This document shows, piece by piece, positions 28,044 through 36,980 of a DNA stretch of 64,000 bases. The notes beneath the pieces are model-generated. The model made no database searches, was not told where the DNA came from, and saw only the letters and a list, made by a program, of their open reading frames with translations. A program made the position numbers and the translations under genes. The stretch's first letter is position 1. Each line of letters begins with the position of its first letter. The stretch is from positions 1-64,000 of the forward strand of contig DFMV01000081.1 of the NCBI GenBank assembly GCA_002375765.1, read 5' to 3'. Source of the DNA: Rhizobiales bacterium UBA3584. GTDB taxonomy: Bacteria; Pseudomonadota; Alphaproteobacteria; Rhizobiales; Devosiaceae.

Positions 28044-29357
28044 CTATTCCGACGCCGCGCGCGCAAATCGATAAGCATCGAGATAATTGTGCCAGCCGTA
28101 ATGCTTTTTGGCCTCATCTACCAATGAACCCTGTTCGGCGGAAAGATCCGTCCCATCAAGCGCGGCAAGCAATTCATCAGTTTGCATACGATACTCCTCG
28201 AGCTGCATCCAGATGTCGTGGCCCCACACAAACTCGTCCGCGCTGACGTCGTCAGGAACGACGCCATTCTCCACAAACCCACCAATGATTTGCTCATACA
28301 GCGGCTTGTAATATAGCAGCGAGTCCTGATCGTTATAGAACTGACCATTCTCTTCGTAGGGAATATAAGGATGGAACAACTCGACGGTGTTGGCCAAATC
28401 CTCACCCGTCAAATCTGTCCCGGTGATGCTGTTGAGGATCGGGGCCTGGATATCGTAGAGCGAGGGATCCTGGGTGACGGCGTCAACAGTCCGCCACACA
28501 GCGGAAAGATATCGCAACAGTGTATGCTGGTTTTCACCGATCCAGTCCGCGTTCGACTCTGCTCCAACCAGTGAAATCGAGCGCAGTACAGGAGAGTCGG
28601 GCCCGCTCGGGCCGTGTTCGATCAAATCGTCGAGGCAAACGAGCCGAGTCCAGCCCTCTTGCAACAGCGAATAGACAACAGGAGCACCCGACGGATGGGC
28701 AAATTCAATCTGGCCCGCTCTCGCCGCGACCAGGATGTTGGAATCCTCCATAATCTGAGGCACCCAGGTCACCCCCGACAAATCAGATATCGTTTGCTCG
28801 AAAAGCCGCTCATTGGGAACCGGAGTTGAAGCGAGCTGATTGCCCTGCACCGGAGCCATGGCCTCGGCGATGGCCTGATCAAAGGCCATGCCCCTGCCCA
28901 TATAATCCTTAATGCCCGTGAGATTCAGATGGGGCGCCGCAAGCATGCATCCCGCTGTAATGACGTCGTGGAACATGACCGCTTTGACGGCGCGCGAATT
29001 CTGGTAGGTCGGCAGGAAATTGGGCGCGTAACCATGGGTGACGTCGAGGTCGCCCCGCATAAGCAACGTGTGAGCCTGCTGCTCGGTCACGGTTGTTCGG
29101 GCGATGTCGATCCCGACATCCTCGAAAAAGCCCATCTCATCGCCGATGATAGGAAACGATCCATCGGCATAGGGCAAGACGCCCATGCGGACTTCGACCT
29201 GCGGAATGTCGGTGCCTGCCTCCGGCGCGAGCGGCTCGTATGTATGGGTATCCTGCGCAATTGCAGCGACGGCCGATGCTGCCAAGCATAGGGCAGCGAC
29301 CGACAGCACCGATGTCGTCCTTTTGTGGCAGTTGGCTACTGTTTTGATCTCATCCAT
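28044..29357 (-). CDS. ABC substrate-binding protein (NitT/TauT, NMT1-like)
   Basis: A 437-residue periplasmic binding protein with a long signal peptide ending AAIA|QDT. VRMGVLPYADGSFPIIGDEMGFFEDVGID and MRGDLDVTHGYAPNFL are typical of the NMT1/ThiY-like family, given here only as short marks of it. It is large for the family, with an extra C-terminal region of about 100 residues rich in Asp, Glu and Tyr. Its divergence from the RidA/amidohydrolase/PuuE side suggests a nitrogenous ligand such as a pyrimidine, hydantoin or ureide; that is inference. Confidence 0.85.
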   Translation of the reverse strand: MDEIKTVANCHKRTTSVLSVAALCLAASAVAAIAQDTHTYEPLAPEAGTDIPQVEVRMGVLPYADGSFPIIGDEMGFFEDVGIDIARTTVTEQQAHTLLMRGDLDVTHGYAPNFLPTYQNSRAVKAVMFHDVITAGCMLAAPHLNLTGIKDYMGRGMAFDQAIAEAMAPVQGNQLASTPVPNERLFEQTISDLSGVTWVPQIMEDSNILVAARAGQIEFAHPSGAPVVYSLLQEGWTRLVCLDDLIEHGPSGPDSPVLRSISLVGAESNADWIGENQHTLLRYLSAVWRTVDAVTQDPSLYDIQAPILNSITGTDLTGEDLANTVELFHPYIPYEENGQFYNDQDSLLYYKPLYEQIIGGFVENGVVPDDVSADEFVWGHDIWMQLEEYRMQTDELLAALDGTDLSAEQGSLVDEAKKHYGWHNYLDAYRFARAASE

Positions 29358-29460
29358 TGAGGTTCCTTCCTTTGTATCGTGCAGCTTGAGGTCCCCACCC
29401 GCAAGCGCTGCCTTCCGGCATGCGTAAGTGAGTTTCTAGCGATGTCATAAATTCGACAAG

Positions 29461-29501
29461 CTGAATTCCCTTCAGTTGTTCATTCAAAATTTTTGATGAA
29501 C
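29461..29501. promoter_or_regulatory. Inverted repeats in the divergent transporter/RidA promoter
   Basis: Two adjacent repeats: CTGAA-TTCCC-TTCAG (29461-29475, a T-N11-A LysR-type core) and a longer one at 29478-29501, where GTTCATTCAAAA faces TTTTTGATGAAC with a single one-base offset. They lie midway in the 254-base gap, as expected for a shared regulator site; the nearby LysR gene is the candidate. Confidence 0.5.
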
Positions 29502-29611
29502 TTTATGCCTTCCGTCCTCCAGATTTCGTGACGACGATTCTTCATAACTTCGCGATGGTGCGCGACGACTGAGGACGCTACCCAACGTTGAGCAATGAAA
29601 AAGGAGTATGA

Positions 29612-29968
29612 ATGATGATCAACCGCTACCACGCCAATCAACGTATGAGTCAGATGGTGAGCTACCCGCAGCAGGGGACGGCCATAGTGCTGTCAGGCCT
29701 TGTCGCCGACGACAGTTCAGCCGATGTCACCGGTCAAACCCGTCAGATTCTGGACAAGGTCGAGCGGCTGTTGAACGAGGCCGGGGCGGACAAGTCGCAC
29801 TTGACTCATATCTACATCTGGTTGCCCAGCATCGGCGATTTCGATGCAATGAACGCGATCTATGACGACTGGGTTATGCCCGGTCAGGCGCCCGCCCGCG
29901 CCTGTGTAGAAGCCCGTCTAGCTGACCCCAGCCTCAAAGTCGAAATACAGGCCTTTGCTGTGATATAG
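29612..29968 (+). CDS. RidA/YjgF/YER057c-family deaminase-like protein
   Basis: A 118-residue Rid protein. The C-terminal signature ARACVEARLADPSLKVEI keeps the Arg that binds the carboxylate of imine/enamine substrates in RidA. A good ribosome site AAGGAG precedes it. Members hydrolyse reactive imines, and in pyrimidine catabolism related proteins (RutC) act on aminoacrylate or carbamate-type intermediates. Here it stands between the transporter and the amidohydrolases, supporting a role in nitrogen-compound breakdown. It ends 7 bases from the convergent LysR gene. Confidence 0.9.
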   Translation: MMINRYHANQRMSQMVSYPQQGTAIVLSGLVADDSSADVTGQTRQILDKVERLLNEAGADKSHLTHIYIWLPSIGDFDAMNAIYDDWVMPGQAPARACVEARLADPSLKVEIQAFAVI

Positions 29969-29975
29969 CCGGACA

Positions 29976-30860
29976 TTAATGCGCCGACGCGGCTTCCCGC
30001 GCGGCGCTTTCCACCGCCTTCAATGCCGGCGTGTCCTCTGCAATCGGTCTTACGGCCGAGATCTGCAGCGCCGGTATTTCGGGTTCGCATGGCACTATGC
30101 GGAGCGTACCCTTCCGGACATCTTCCTGAAAAAGCCGTACAGGGAGCTGGGCAATGCCCAAGCCCTCGATCACCATGGATGCAGCTGTTCGAAAAGTGTT
30201 GCAGATCGTTACGTTGCGATAATGGACGTTATTCTCACTGAACCACCGCAAATGAGATCCCCGCGCCTGCCATTCACGCGTAACGGAGATGACTGGCAAG
30301 TCCGAAAGCATAGGGGGCGTAACGACCTCCGGAATGCCCTCCAGGCTGGGGCTACACATCCACCTAAGGTCGATGCTTTGAAGTGGAGTAGAAGAGAATT
30401 TCGATGCTGGCAACTCACAGGCCGCCAGGACCATGTCAAGCTCTCGCGCCAACAGCTTTTCTTCCAGCGCATAGGATACGCCCACCTCTAGTTCGACTTG
30501 AACGTGCGGAAAATCGCGCTTGAGCCTCTTCATCATAGGCCCAAGCCAGCTTATGGCGACGTTCTCTGTAACTCCAAGCCGTACATATCCAGCTGTGCTC
30601 TGGCTATCGCCTAGTGCGGCATCCGTGAGACGCTGATAGGCCGTCACTATTTCTTCTGCGTATGGCAGAAGCCGAATGCCTTCGGGCGTCAACCGTGCGA
30701 TGCGCTGAGATCTGTCGAACAACACTGTGTTCAATCTCGACTCCACCTCCTGAATCCGCATGGAAACCGCCGATTGTGTGGCATTCATTTTTTGGGCGGA
30801 CTTTGCGAAGCTTCCCAGTCGGGCGGCCCAATAGAATGTCTCCAAGTGTCGAAGATTCAT
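29976..30860 (-). CDS. LysR-family transcriptional regulator
   Basis: A 294-residue LTTR with N-terminal helix-turn-helix (SFAKSAQKMNATQSAVSMRI) and a periplasmic-binding-like effector domain. It is divergent from the amidohydrolase-PuuE-epimerase operon and has a LysR-type palindrome in the shared gap, so it probably activates that operon and perhaps the RidA/transporter promoter. Confidence 0.9.
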   Translation of the reverse strand: MNLRHLETFYWAARLGSFAKSAQKMNATQSAVSMRIQEVESRLNTVLFDRSQRIARLTPEGIRLLPYAEEIVTAYQRLTDAALGDSQSTAGYVRLGVTENVAISWLGPMMKRLKRDFPHVQVELEVGVSYALEEKLLARELDMVLAACELPASKFSSTPLQSIDLRWMCSPSLEGIPEVVTPPMLSDLPVISVTREWQARGSHLRWFSENNVHYRNVTICNTFRTAASMVIEGLGIAQLPVRLFQEDVRKGTLRIVPCEPEIPALQISAVRPIAEDTPALKAVESAAREAASAH

Positions 30861-30898
30861 GCGCGCTCCTCAGACTGCACCATAGTAGGTCGGCCGAC

Positions 30899-30916
30899 AT
30901 TGAAGCTTAGTTCAAT
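30899..30916. promoter_or_regulatory. LysR-type operator candidate
   Basis: Perfect inverted repeat ATTGAA-GCTTAG-TTCAAT located 39 bases upstream of the lysR start and about 135 bases upstream of the amidohydrolase start, an ordinary position for an LTTR recognition site. Confidence 0.55.
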
Positions 30917-31050
30917 TTTCGTGAAGTCCCAAGCCAGAATAATATCGTTTTTACGTTCAATAACGAAGTCCTACGATCAGTTTGCTCGCCGTTTCAGGGT
31001 GGGCCGTAACAAGGACAAGAAAGCCAGAGGACTGGCGTAGGAAGGTTAAA

Positions 31051-32289
31051 TTGAGCACCCGTATTGAGATCGATGCTGAGATGGTTCGGCAGCATGTTTA
31101 TGACCTCGCTGAATTCGGAAAGGTGGGGGAGAGCGGCGTTACCCGACTGGTGTATTCGCCCGAATGGGTTGCGGCGACCGATAAATACGCAGCCTGGTGC
31201 CAAGAAGGTGGATTGGAGGTGCACCGCGATGCCGTTGGCAACGTTTGGGGAGTGCTAAAAGGTACGGAGAAAGGGAAATCCATAGTCTCCGGATCGCACA
31301 TCGATTCCCAAGCGCCCGGGGGCCGGTATGATGGCGCTCTCGGTGCACTGTCGGCCATGATCGCGCTCAAGGTGCTCAAAGCCCAGTTCGGGCAGCCTAA
31401 ACGGACGCTGGAGGCAGTGGCTCTTTGCGAGGAAGAATCCAGTCGCTTTCCGAGTGCCAACTACTGGGGTTCGCGCGCCATCACCGGACGCATCGGCACC
31501 CACGTAGCCGACGAGACTATTGCTTTTACTGGCGAAACCATGGCTGAAGCCATGCAGGCTATTGGCCTCGATCCTAAAAGCATCCCTCAGGCCCGCCGCA
31601 ACGACATAGACAGTTTCATTGAGCTGCACATCGAACAGGGTCCAATACTCGAACAAGAAGACCTGCCCGTGGCCATCGTTACCGCGATCACCGGCATCCG
31701 GCATTACAATGTGATGTTACGCGGTACGCAAAACCATGCCGGCGGCTTCCCTATGGACATTCGGCGTGACCCTATGGCCGGTTTCGCTGAGATCGCCAGC
31801 GGGGTGGTAAATACCGCTCATCGTATGGGACGCCCCGCTGTCACAACAGTGGGCCGGGCGGTCGTAAGACCGAATTTCCCGGCCATCATCCCCGACAGTG
31901 TCGAATTCTCTATCGATGCCCGCCACCCCGATGCCCAAAAGCGGCAAGAGCTTTACACCGCACATGAACGACTGATGCGCGAAGTAGCCGAGCGACGCGG
32001 ACTGGACATTGAATGGGATGTCAGAATTGACCATGATCCAGCACCTTCAGATCCTGGAATCTTGAGGACGCTTGAGCGTGTCGCACAGGAGCAGGGCGTG
32101 AAGACTTTGAACATGGCCAGCGGCGCTGGGCACGACTCTCAGCAGATGGCTTCAATTGCCAAGACCGCTATGATCTTTGTCCGCTCCAAGGATGGCCGGA
32201 GCCATACCCCCGACGAATATTCATCTATCGAAGATATCGTCGAAGGCGTCAAGGTGCTCACTGGGGGGCTGCACGCACTGGCCTACTAA
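31051..32289 (+). CDS. M20-family Zn-dependent amidohydrolase (N-carbamoyl-amino-acid hydrolase / allantoate amidohydrolase type)
   Basis: A protein of about 412 residues. Metal-binding marks of the hydantoinase/carbamoylase group are GSHIDSQAPGGRYDGALG, CEEESSRFPSANYWGSRA, ELHIEQGPILE and SGAGHDSQQMA. Enzymes of this group cleave allantoate, ureidoglycine or N-carbamoyl amino acids to release ammonia and CO2. I prefer the TTG start at 31051 because AGGAAGG lies 6 bases upstream; the frame is open from 30982. With PuuE downstream, an allantoin-to-allantoate-to-ureidoglycolate sequence is the simplest reading. Confidence 0.87.
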   Translation: MSTRIEIDAEMVRQHVYDLAEFGKVGESGVTRLVYSPEWVAATDKYAAWCQEGGLEVHRDAVGNVWGVLKGTEKGKSIVSGSHIDSQAPGGRYDGALGALSAMIALKVLKAQFGQPKRTLEAVALCEEESSRFPSANYWGSRAITGRIGTHVADETIAFTGETMAEAMQAIGLDPKSIPQARRNDIDSFIELHIEQGPILEQEDLPVAIVTAITGIRHYNVMLRGTQNHAGGFPMDIRRDPMAGFAEIASGVVNTAHRMGRPAVTTVGRAVVRPNFPAIIPDSVEFSIDARHPDAQKRQELYTAHERLMREVAERRGLDIEWDVRIDHDPAPSDPGILRTLERVAQEQGVKTLNMASGAGHDSQQMASIAKTAMIFVRSKDGRSHTPDEYSSIEDIVEGVKVLTGGLHALAY

Positions 32290-32315
32290 CACTTGCCTAC
32301 TAAGGAGAGACTACC

Positions 32316-33224
32316 ATGTATCCACGCGACTTCAACGGGCATGGCCGGACGCCTCCGCACGCTCAATGGCCCGGCAATGCAAAATTGGCCCTTCAGTTCG
32401 TAATCAACTACGAGGAAGGCGGTGAGCATTCTGTGATCCATGGCGACCGTCACAGTGAGGCCTGGCTTACTGAGGAGCCATCTCAGCCGTTGGACAACAT
32501 TCGTAACATGAGTGCTGAGTCCCAATACGAATACGGCCCACGCGCCGGCTGGTGGCGGCTCTACAAGATGTTCACGAAGCGCCACCTTCCGATCACCGTA
32601 TTCGGAATCGCTAAGTCGCTCGAGAAGAACCCTGAAGCCGTCGCATCCATGAAGGAAGCTGGCTTCGAGATCGCCTCCCACGGACTGCGCTGGATTCACT
32701 ATGCCGAAATGCCCGAGGAAGAGGAACGGCGACATATTGCCGAAGCTATGCGCATCCATGAGGAGGTTACCGGATCACGACCAACGGGTTGGTATACAGG
32801 GCGAATGAGCCAAAACACCCGACGGCTACTCGTGGAAGCCGGCGGGCTCACCTATGATTCAGATTCTTTTGGAGATGACCTGCCCTACTGGACCAGGGTC
32901 TCTGGCCAGAACCACCTAGTGGTCCCCTATACACTTGACAACAACGATGGCCGCTATGTCAGTCCGTATGGCTACAACTCCAGAAGCTTTTCGGACTATC
33001 TGATCGACGCCTTCGAATTCCTGCGACGCGAAGGAGAAGAAAGCCCCAAAATGATGAGTGTAGGTCTGCATACCCGCATTGTGGGGCGCCCCGGACGCGC
33101 GGCGGATCTCGAAAGGTTTCTCGATCATGTAGCGGCTTCCGAAGACGTATGGGTCGCCCGCCGCATAGACATCGCCAAGCATTGGCAAACGGTGCATCCG
33201 CCGGTCGAAGGAGATGAGCTTTGA
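32316..33224 (+). CDS. puuE: Polysaccharide-deacetylase-fold allantoinase (PuuE family)
   Basis: A 302-residue NodB-like enzyme without a signal peptide. LQFVINYEEGGEHSVIHGD near the N-terminus and ASHGLRWIHYAEM match the PuuE-type allantoinase group, which hydrolyses (S)-allantoin to allantoate. YDSDSFGDDLPYW and the C-terminal VGLHTRIVGRPGR are also characteristic. It is preceded by AAGGAGA and starts 26 bases after the amidohydrolase. Related cyclic amidases act on other ring amides, so the exact substrate remains open. Confidence 0.85.
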   Translation: MYPRDFNGHGRTPPHAQWPGNAKLALQFVINYEEGGEHSVIHGDRHSEAWLTEEPSQPLDNIRNMSAESQYEYGPRAGWWRLYKMFTKRHLPITVFGIAKSLEKNPEAVASMKEAGFEIASHGLRWIHYAEMPEEEERRHIAEAMRIHEEVTGSRPTGWYTGRMSQNTRRLLVEAGGLTYDSDSFGDDLPYWTRVSGQNHLVVPYTLDNNDGRYVSPYGYNSRSFSDYLIDAFEFLRREGEESPKMMSVGLHTRIVGRPGRAADLERFLDHVAASEDVWVARRIDIAKHWQTVHPPVEGDEL

Positions 33225-34174
33225 GCTATTTGGTTACGGGCGCTACAGGGTTCATTGGCACCAATATCGTAGAGCAGCTTGGCGGCGAGGGTGAACAAGT
33301 TCTAGCGTTGAGCAATGTCGCTCCAACCCAGCGGCAAGAAGAGCTAGCCAATCGCAGCAATGTTCGGTTTGCCCTGGGAGATGTGCGTGATCAAGAGCTA
33401 CTTGAAGCCGTGATCAGGCAGCATCAAATTCGCCGCATCATTCATGCTGCCGCTATCACTTCCAACGCTGAACGCGAAAAGATCGCCGGCCCGCAGATCG
33501 TCGACGTCAATCTCAAGGGCGCTGCAGTTGTCGCGACGGCTGCCGCAAGTTGCAACGTCGAGAAGTTAACCTTAGTGAGTTCGGCCGGCGTATTCGCGAC
33601 TCATAACCTGCCGGATGGCCAGCTCGTGGTGGAGAGTCAGCCGCATCAAGTCGACACCCTCTATAGTGTGGGAAAATCGGCCGCAGAAACGATCGTCGCT
33701 CGCATATGTTCACTCAACGACCTACCCTATGTCATTGGAAGGGTCGCAACCGCTTTCGGGCCGTGGGAGCACGATACGGGGTATCGCGACACTTTGAGCC
33801 CGATCTACCAACTAACCGGAAAGGCAATTTCGGGTAAAACTGCTCTCCTTGAGCGCGACAAGCAAAGCAATTGGCACTACTCGAGGGATGCCGCCAGCGC
33901 CCTAATCACGCTGACACGTAACAGCCCTAATTATCAAGACTACAATTTGGGACCGCAACGGGCTTGGCCGTTGAGTACCTGGTGTGCACTGCTCAAGGAA
34001 AAGTACCCCGCCTTTTCCTATGATTTTGCGGCAGAGGGGAATATCGAATTGTACGGCGTGGATGATGGCGGTCTTCTCTCGGGCTCGCGCTACGCAGATG
34101 AATTCGGCCCAACCGCGCAGTTTGATCCGGAGGCTGCATTCAACGACTTCCTGAGGTGGATCAATGACAAGTAG
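33221..34174 (+). CDS. NAD-dependent epimerase/dehydratase (extended SDR)
   Basis: A 317-residue SDR. The Rossmann motif VTGATGFIGTNIVE is at residues 5-18, and the catalytic YSVGK motif lies at about residue 148. It begins with TTG overlapping the puuE stop (TTGA), with AAGGAG in the end of puuE, so it is coupled to it. An epimerase/reductase at the end of a ureide operon is unusual: ureidoglycolate would normally go to a lyase or dehydrogenase. It may reduce or oxidise a product, but no specific reaction can be assigned. Confidence 0.85.
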   Translation: MSYLVTGATGFIGTNIVEQLGGEGEQVLALSNVAPTQRQEELANRSNVRFALGDVRDQELLEAVIRQHQIRRIIHAAAITSNAEREKIAGPQIVDVNLKGAAVVATAAASCNVEKLTLVSSAGVFATHNLPDGQLVVESQPHQVDTLYSVGKSAAETIVARICSLNDLPYVIGRVATAFGPWEHDTGYRDTLSPIYQLTGKAISGKTALLERDKQSNWHYSRDAASALITLTRNSPNYQDYNLGPQRAWPLSTWCALLKEKYPAFSYDFAAEGNIELYGVDDGGLLSGSRYADEFGPTAQFDPEAAFNDFLRWINDK

Positions 34175-34303
34175 CCGGCAATCGCTGATTAGTGGAGCGC
34201 CATTAGAGCTTGATGCTTAGCATAGTCAATGTCCAAGAAAACTGGGTACTTTCGCAAAGAAGGCCGATTGGAGGAAATTGCCGCTTACATGGACTGACAT
34301 GTT

Positions 34304-35209
34304 TTACTGTGCTGGTCGCGCGCGCAATCGATCCTGCACTGCACGCTTTATCAGATGAGAGAATGCATCTGTCAGTTGGCCTTGAGCGGCCTGTGGCGGG
34401 CGAACGATCTGATAGGAGAGGCCGATCCTGGCTTGTAACGGTTTGACCACAAGTTGATCGCTGTAGTCAGCCGCAATGAGAGGATCGACGACCGAGATGC
34501 CTATGCCATACGCGGTCATTGCGCAACAATTGGCCAGCGAAGCCTCAATCGGCGTCCGAAGATCAATGCCTTTTTCGGACAGTGCGCTGTTTAGGGCAAG
34601 CCGGAGCGGCGCGCGACGGCCAGGCAATATTACCCGATACGCGCTCAGATCGGAGAGCGCAATTTCGTCCTTTCTCGAAAGCGGATGCTCGTGGGGTACA
34701 ACAGCGACGGCCTGGCTGCGTCCAATCACTTCTCCGGGTAACCCGGCGCGGTCCTCCTGATGGTACACAAGGCCAAGGTCGTAATGTTGGATCGCTGTAA
34801 GGTCTAGAACGCGCTCAGTGTTCTCAGTGTCAAAAATTACCGTCACTGAGGGGTATCGTTCCAAAAACGGGATCAACGCCTCGCGCATGCACAGCCTGTT
34901 GAGGGAGGTAACCGTACCAACCCTAATCACACCACCTTTTACAGCGCGGATATCCTGTGCGACGCGGCCGATGTGATCGAGCCCCACAAACACACGTTCT
35001 ACTTCTCGAAATAGAATAAGCGCTTCATCTCGCGGGACAAGACGATTGCCATCGCGCACAAACAGCGTAAATCCAATCTCGGTCTCCATGTCGCGCAACA
35101 AACGGCTGACCGCAGGCTGTGTGATGTGCATGTGAGCAGCCGCCGCGCTCACACTCCCCGTCACCATGATCGCCCGAAATGCCTCCACCTGTCGTGCGTG
35201 CACTTTCAA
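34304..35209 (-). CDS. LysR-family transcriptional regulator
   Basis: LTTR of about 301 residues with HTH GSVSAAAAHMHITQPAVSRL and a complete effector domain. The frame opens at ATG 35245 and has another ATG at 35224, but GAGGAG followed by TTG at 35209 gives the normal LTTR N-terminus just before HARQVEAFRAI, and the 35245 ATG lies inside the operator palindrome. It is divergent from the Dpp/nucleoside-hydrolase operon and probably controls it. Confidence 0.88.
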   Translation of the reverse strand: MKVHARQVEAFRAIMVTGSVSAAAAHMHITQPAVSRLLRDMETEIGFTLFVRDGNRLVPRDEALILFREVERVFVGLDHIGRVAQDIRAVKGGVIRVGTVTSLNRLCMREALIPFLERYPSVTVIFDTENTERVLDLTAIQHYDLGLVYHQEDRAGLPGEVIGRSQAVAVVPHEHPLSRKDEIALSDLSAYRVILPGRRAPLRLALNSALSEKGIDLRTPIEASLANCCAMTAYGIGISVVDPLIAADYSDQLVVKPLQARIGLSYQIVRPPQAAQGQLTDAFSHLIKRAVQDRLRARPAQ

Positions 35210-35237
35210 GGTTCGCTCCTCCATTTCGCGGCAAGCG

Positions 35238-35254
35238 TATAACATGTTGTTATA
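35238..35254. promoter_or_regulatory. LysR operator candidate
   Basis: Perfect inverted repeat TATAACA-TGT-TGTTATA, extendable to about 25 bases (GCGTATAACA against GCATATAACA on the other strand, one mismatch), located between the lysR start and the binding-protein operon. Confidence 0.65.
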
Positions 35255-35358
35255 TGCGCCGCACTAATTGCGATTTGTATTCTATAAAACTTAGAATTAG
35301 CTTTCTCGCCGGTGTGACACGTCACCTTCAAAATGCCGTTCAATCGGGAGGAGATACT

Positions 35359-36909
35359 ATGAAAACCCTTAAGCTGGCGCTGCTGGCCAGTGCGTGCGCG
35401 GCTTTCGCGCCATTCGCCACCGCCCAGGATCTCACAATTGGCATCGCCGCATCGCCGACATCCATGGATCCGCAATTTTACGTTGTCGGTCCCAATAGCG
35501 CGATGGCTCGCAACATCTTCGACGGCCTCGTCAACCAAGACGAGCTGCAACAGATCCAGCCTGCGCTGGCAACGTCGTGGGAAACGGTTGACGAGACGAC
35601 CTGGGAATTCAAGCTCCGCGAAGGCGTTAATTTCCACGACGGTTCGAGCTTCGGAGCCGAAGACGTCGTTGCGAGCATCAATCGGGTTCCGCTTGCCGCA
35701 ACCAATAGTCCAAGCTCATTTGTGCCCTACGTCGAAGGTATCGCGAACGTCGAGGCGGTCGATGAGCATACAGTCCGGATTACCACCGACACGCCAACTC
35801 CGCTGCTGCTCAACAATCTTTCTCGCATCGCGATCATGCCATCCGAACTGGAAGATGTTCCGTCGTCAACGCTCAACGGCGGCGACAAAGTCATCGGCAC
35901 TGGCCCATTCGAATTCGTTTCCTGGCTGCCCGACAGCGTAGTTCGATTGTCACGCAACGAGGACTATTGGGATGGTCCGGCGGAATGGGAAAATGTCACC
36001 TACCGGGTCTTCACCAATTCCAGCGCCCGCGTTGCAGCCATGCTCTCGGGCGACGTCGACATGATTGAATCTATCCCCACTGCGGACGTTTCAACCCTGC
36101 GCAATCAGGACGGCGTTGAGGTGGTCACACAGTCGAGCAATCGGGTGATGTATCTTCATCTGGACCAGGATCGCGCAAATTCGCCGTTTGCTGCGGGCCC
36201 CGACGGGGAGAATCCGCTGCGTGATGTCCAGGTGCGACGCGCCATCTCGCTCTCGATCAATCGCGAGGCATTGGTCGAGCGGATCATGGACGGCCAAGGC
36301 ATACCTGCCGGCCAGCTCGTGCCTGAAGGCTATTTTGGCCATGTGCCCGAAATCGAACTCGACGCCTATGATCCCGAGCGCGCCCAAGAACTGTTGGCCG
36401 AGGCCGGATATCCCGACGGCTTCGATCTCACCTTCCATGCCTCCAATGACCGCTATCCCAACGATTCCCTGATCGCCCAGGCCATCGGGCAAATGCTTAC
36501 CCGTGTTGGCATCGACACAGAGATCGTCACCCTTCCGGCCAGCGTATACTTCTCCCGCGCCTCCGCGCTCGAATTCAGCTTCATCATGGGTGGAGCAGCA
36601 GTGGAGACGGGCGAAGCATCGGGGGTTCTCGGTCCGCTACTGGAAACCTATGGGGAAACATCGGGCCAAGGCAATCGTGGCCGCTATTCCTCCGAGGCGT
36701 TCGACCAGGCGCTGCAGACGGCCCGTATGACAATTGATGATGCCGAGCGAAAAGCCCTGCTTGAGGAGGCGATGCGCATTGCCATGGACGACCTCGGCGT
36801 TATTCCCGTGTTCTTCCTCGCCAACACCTGGGCGATAGAAGATGGGCTGAGCTTTGAGGGCCGATCTGACGGTTACACCCTCGCCTATGATGTGAAAGGC
36901 GCCCAATAG
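35359..36909 (+). CDS. Dipeptide/oligopeptide-type ABC substrate-binding protein (family 5)
   Basis: A 516-residue binding protein with signal peptide ending FATA|QDL. SPTSMDPQFYVVGPNSAMARNIFDGL and WEFKLREGVNFHDGSSFGAEDVV are typical family-5 segments, quoted only as its characteristic start. ATG 35359 follows GGGAGGAG; the longer open frame from 35179 is antisense to lysR. It probably delivers nucleosides, or a nucleoside- or peptide-like compound, to DppBC; the substrate is inferred from the neighbouring hydrolases. Confidence 0.9.
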   Translation: MKTLKLALLASACAAFAPFATAQDLTIGIAASPTSMDPQFYVVGPNSAMARNIFDGLVNQDELQQIQPALATSWETVDETTWEFKLREGVNFHDGSSFGAEDVVASINRVPLAATNSPSSFVPYVEGIANVEAVDEHTVRITTDTPTPLLLNNLSRIAIMPSELEDVPSSTLNGGDKVIGTGPFEFVSWLPDSVVRLSRNEDYWDGPAEWENVTYRVFTNSSARVAAMLSGDVDMIESIPTADVSTLRNQDGVEVVTQSSNRVMYLHLDQDRANSPFAAGPDGENPLRDVQVRRAISLSINREALVERIMDGQGIPAGQLVPEGYFGHVPEIELDAYDPERAQELLAEAGYPDGFDLTFHASNDRYPNDSLIAQAIGQMLTRVGIDTEIVTLPASVYFSRASALEFSFIMGGAAVETGEASGVLGPLLETYGETSGQGNRGRYSSEAFDQALQTARMTIDDAERKALLEEAMRIAMDDLGVIPVFFLANTWAIEDGLSFEGRSDGYTLAYDVKGAQ

Positions 36910-36918
36910 CGCGCTCCC

Positions 36919-36947
36919 CCGCCCGCGCCTGATTCCGGCGCGGGCGG
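36919..36947 (+). promoter_or_regulatory. Intercistronic hairpin after the binding-protein gene
   Basis: Eleven-base perfect stem CCGCCCGCGCC/GGCGCGGGCGG with loop TGATTCC, 10 bases after the stop and 34 bases before the next gene. No U-tract follows, so read-through is expected. Confidence 0.8.
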
Positions 36948-36980
36948 ACCGCCGGTCTAACCCTCACCTGGAGAGCCAGC

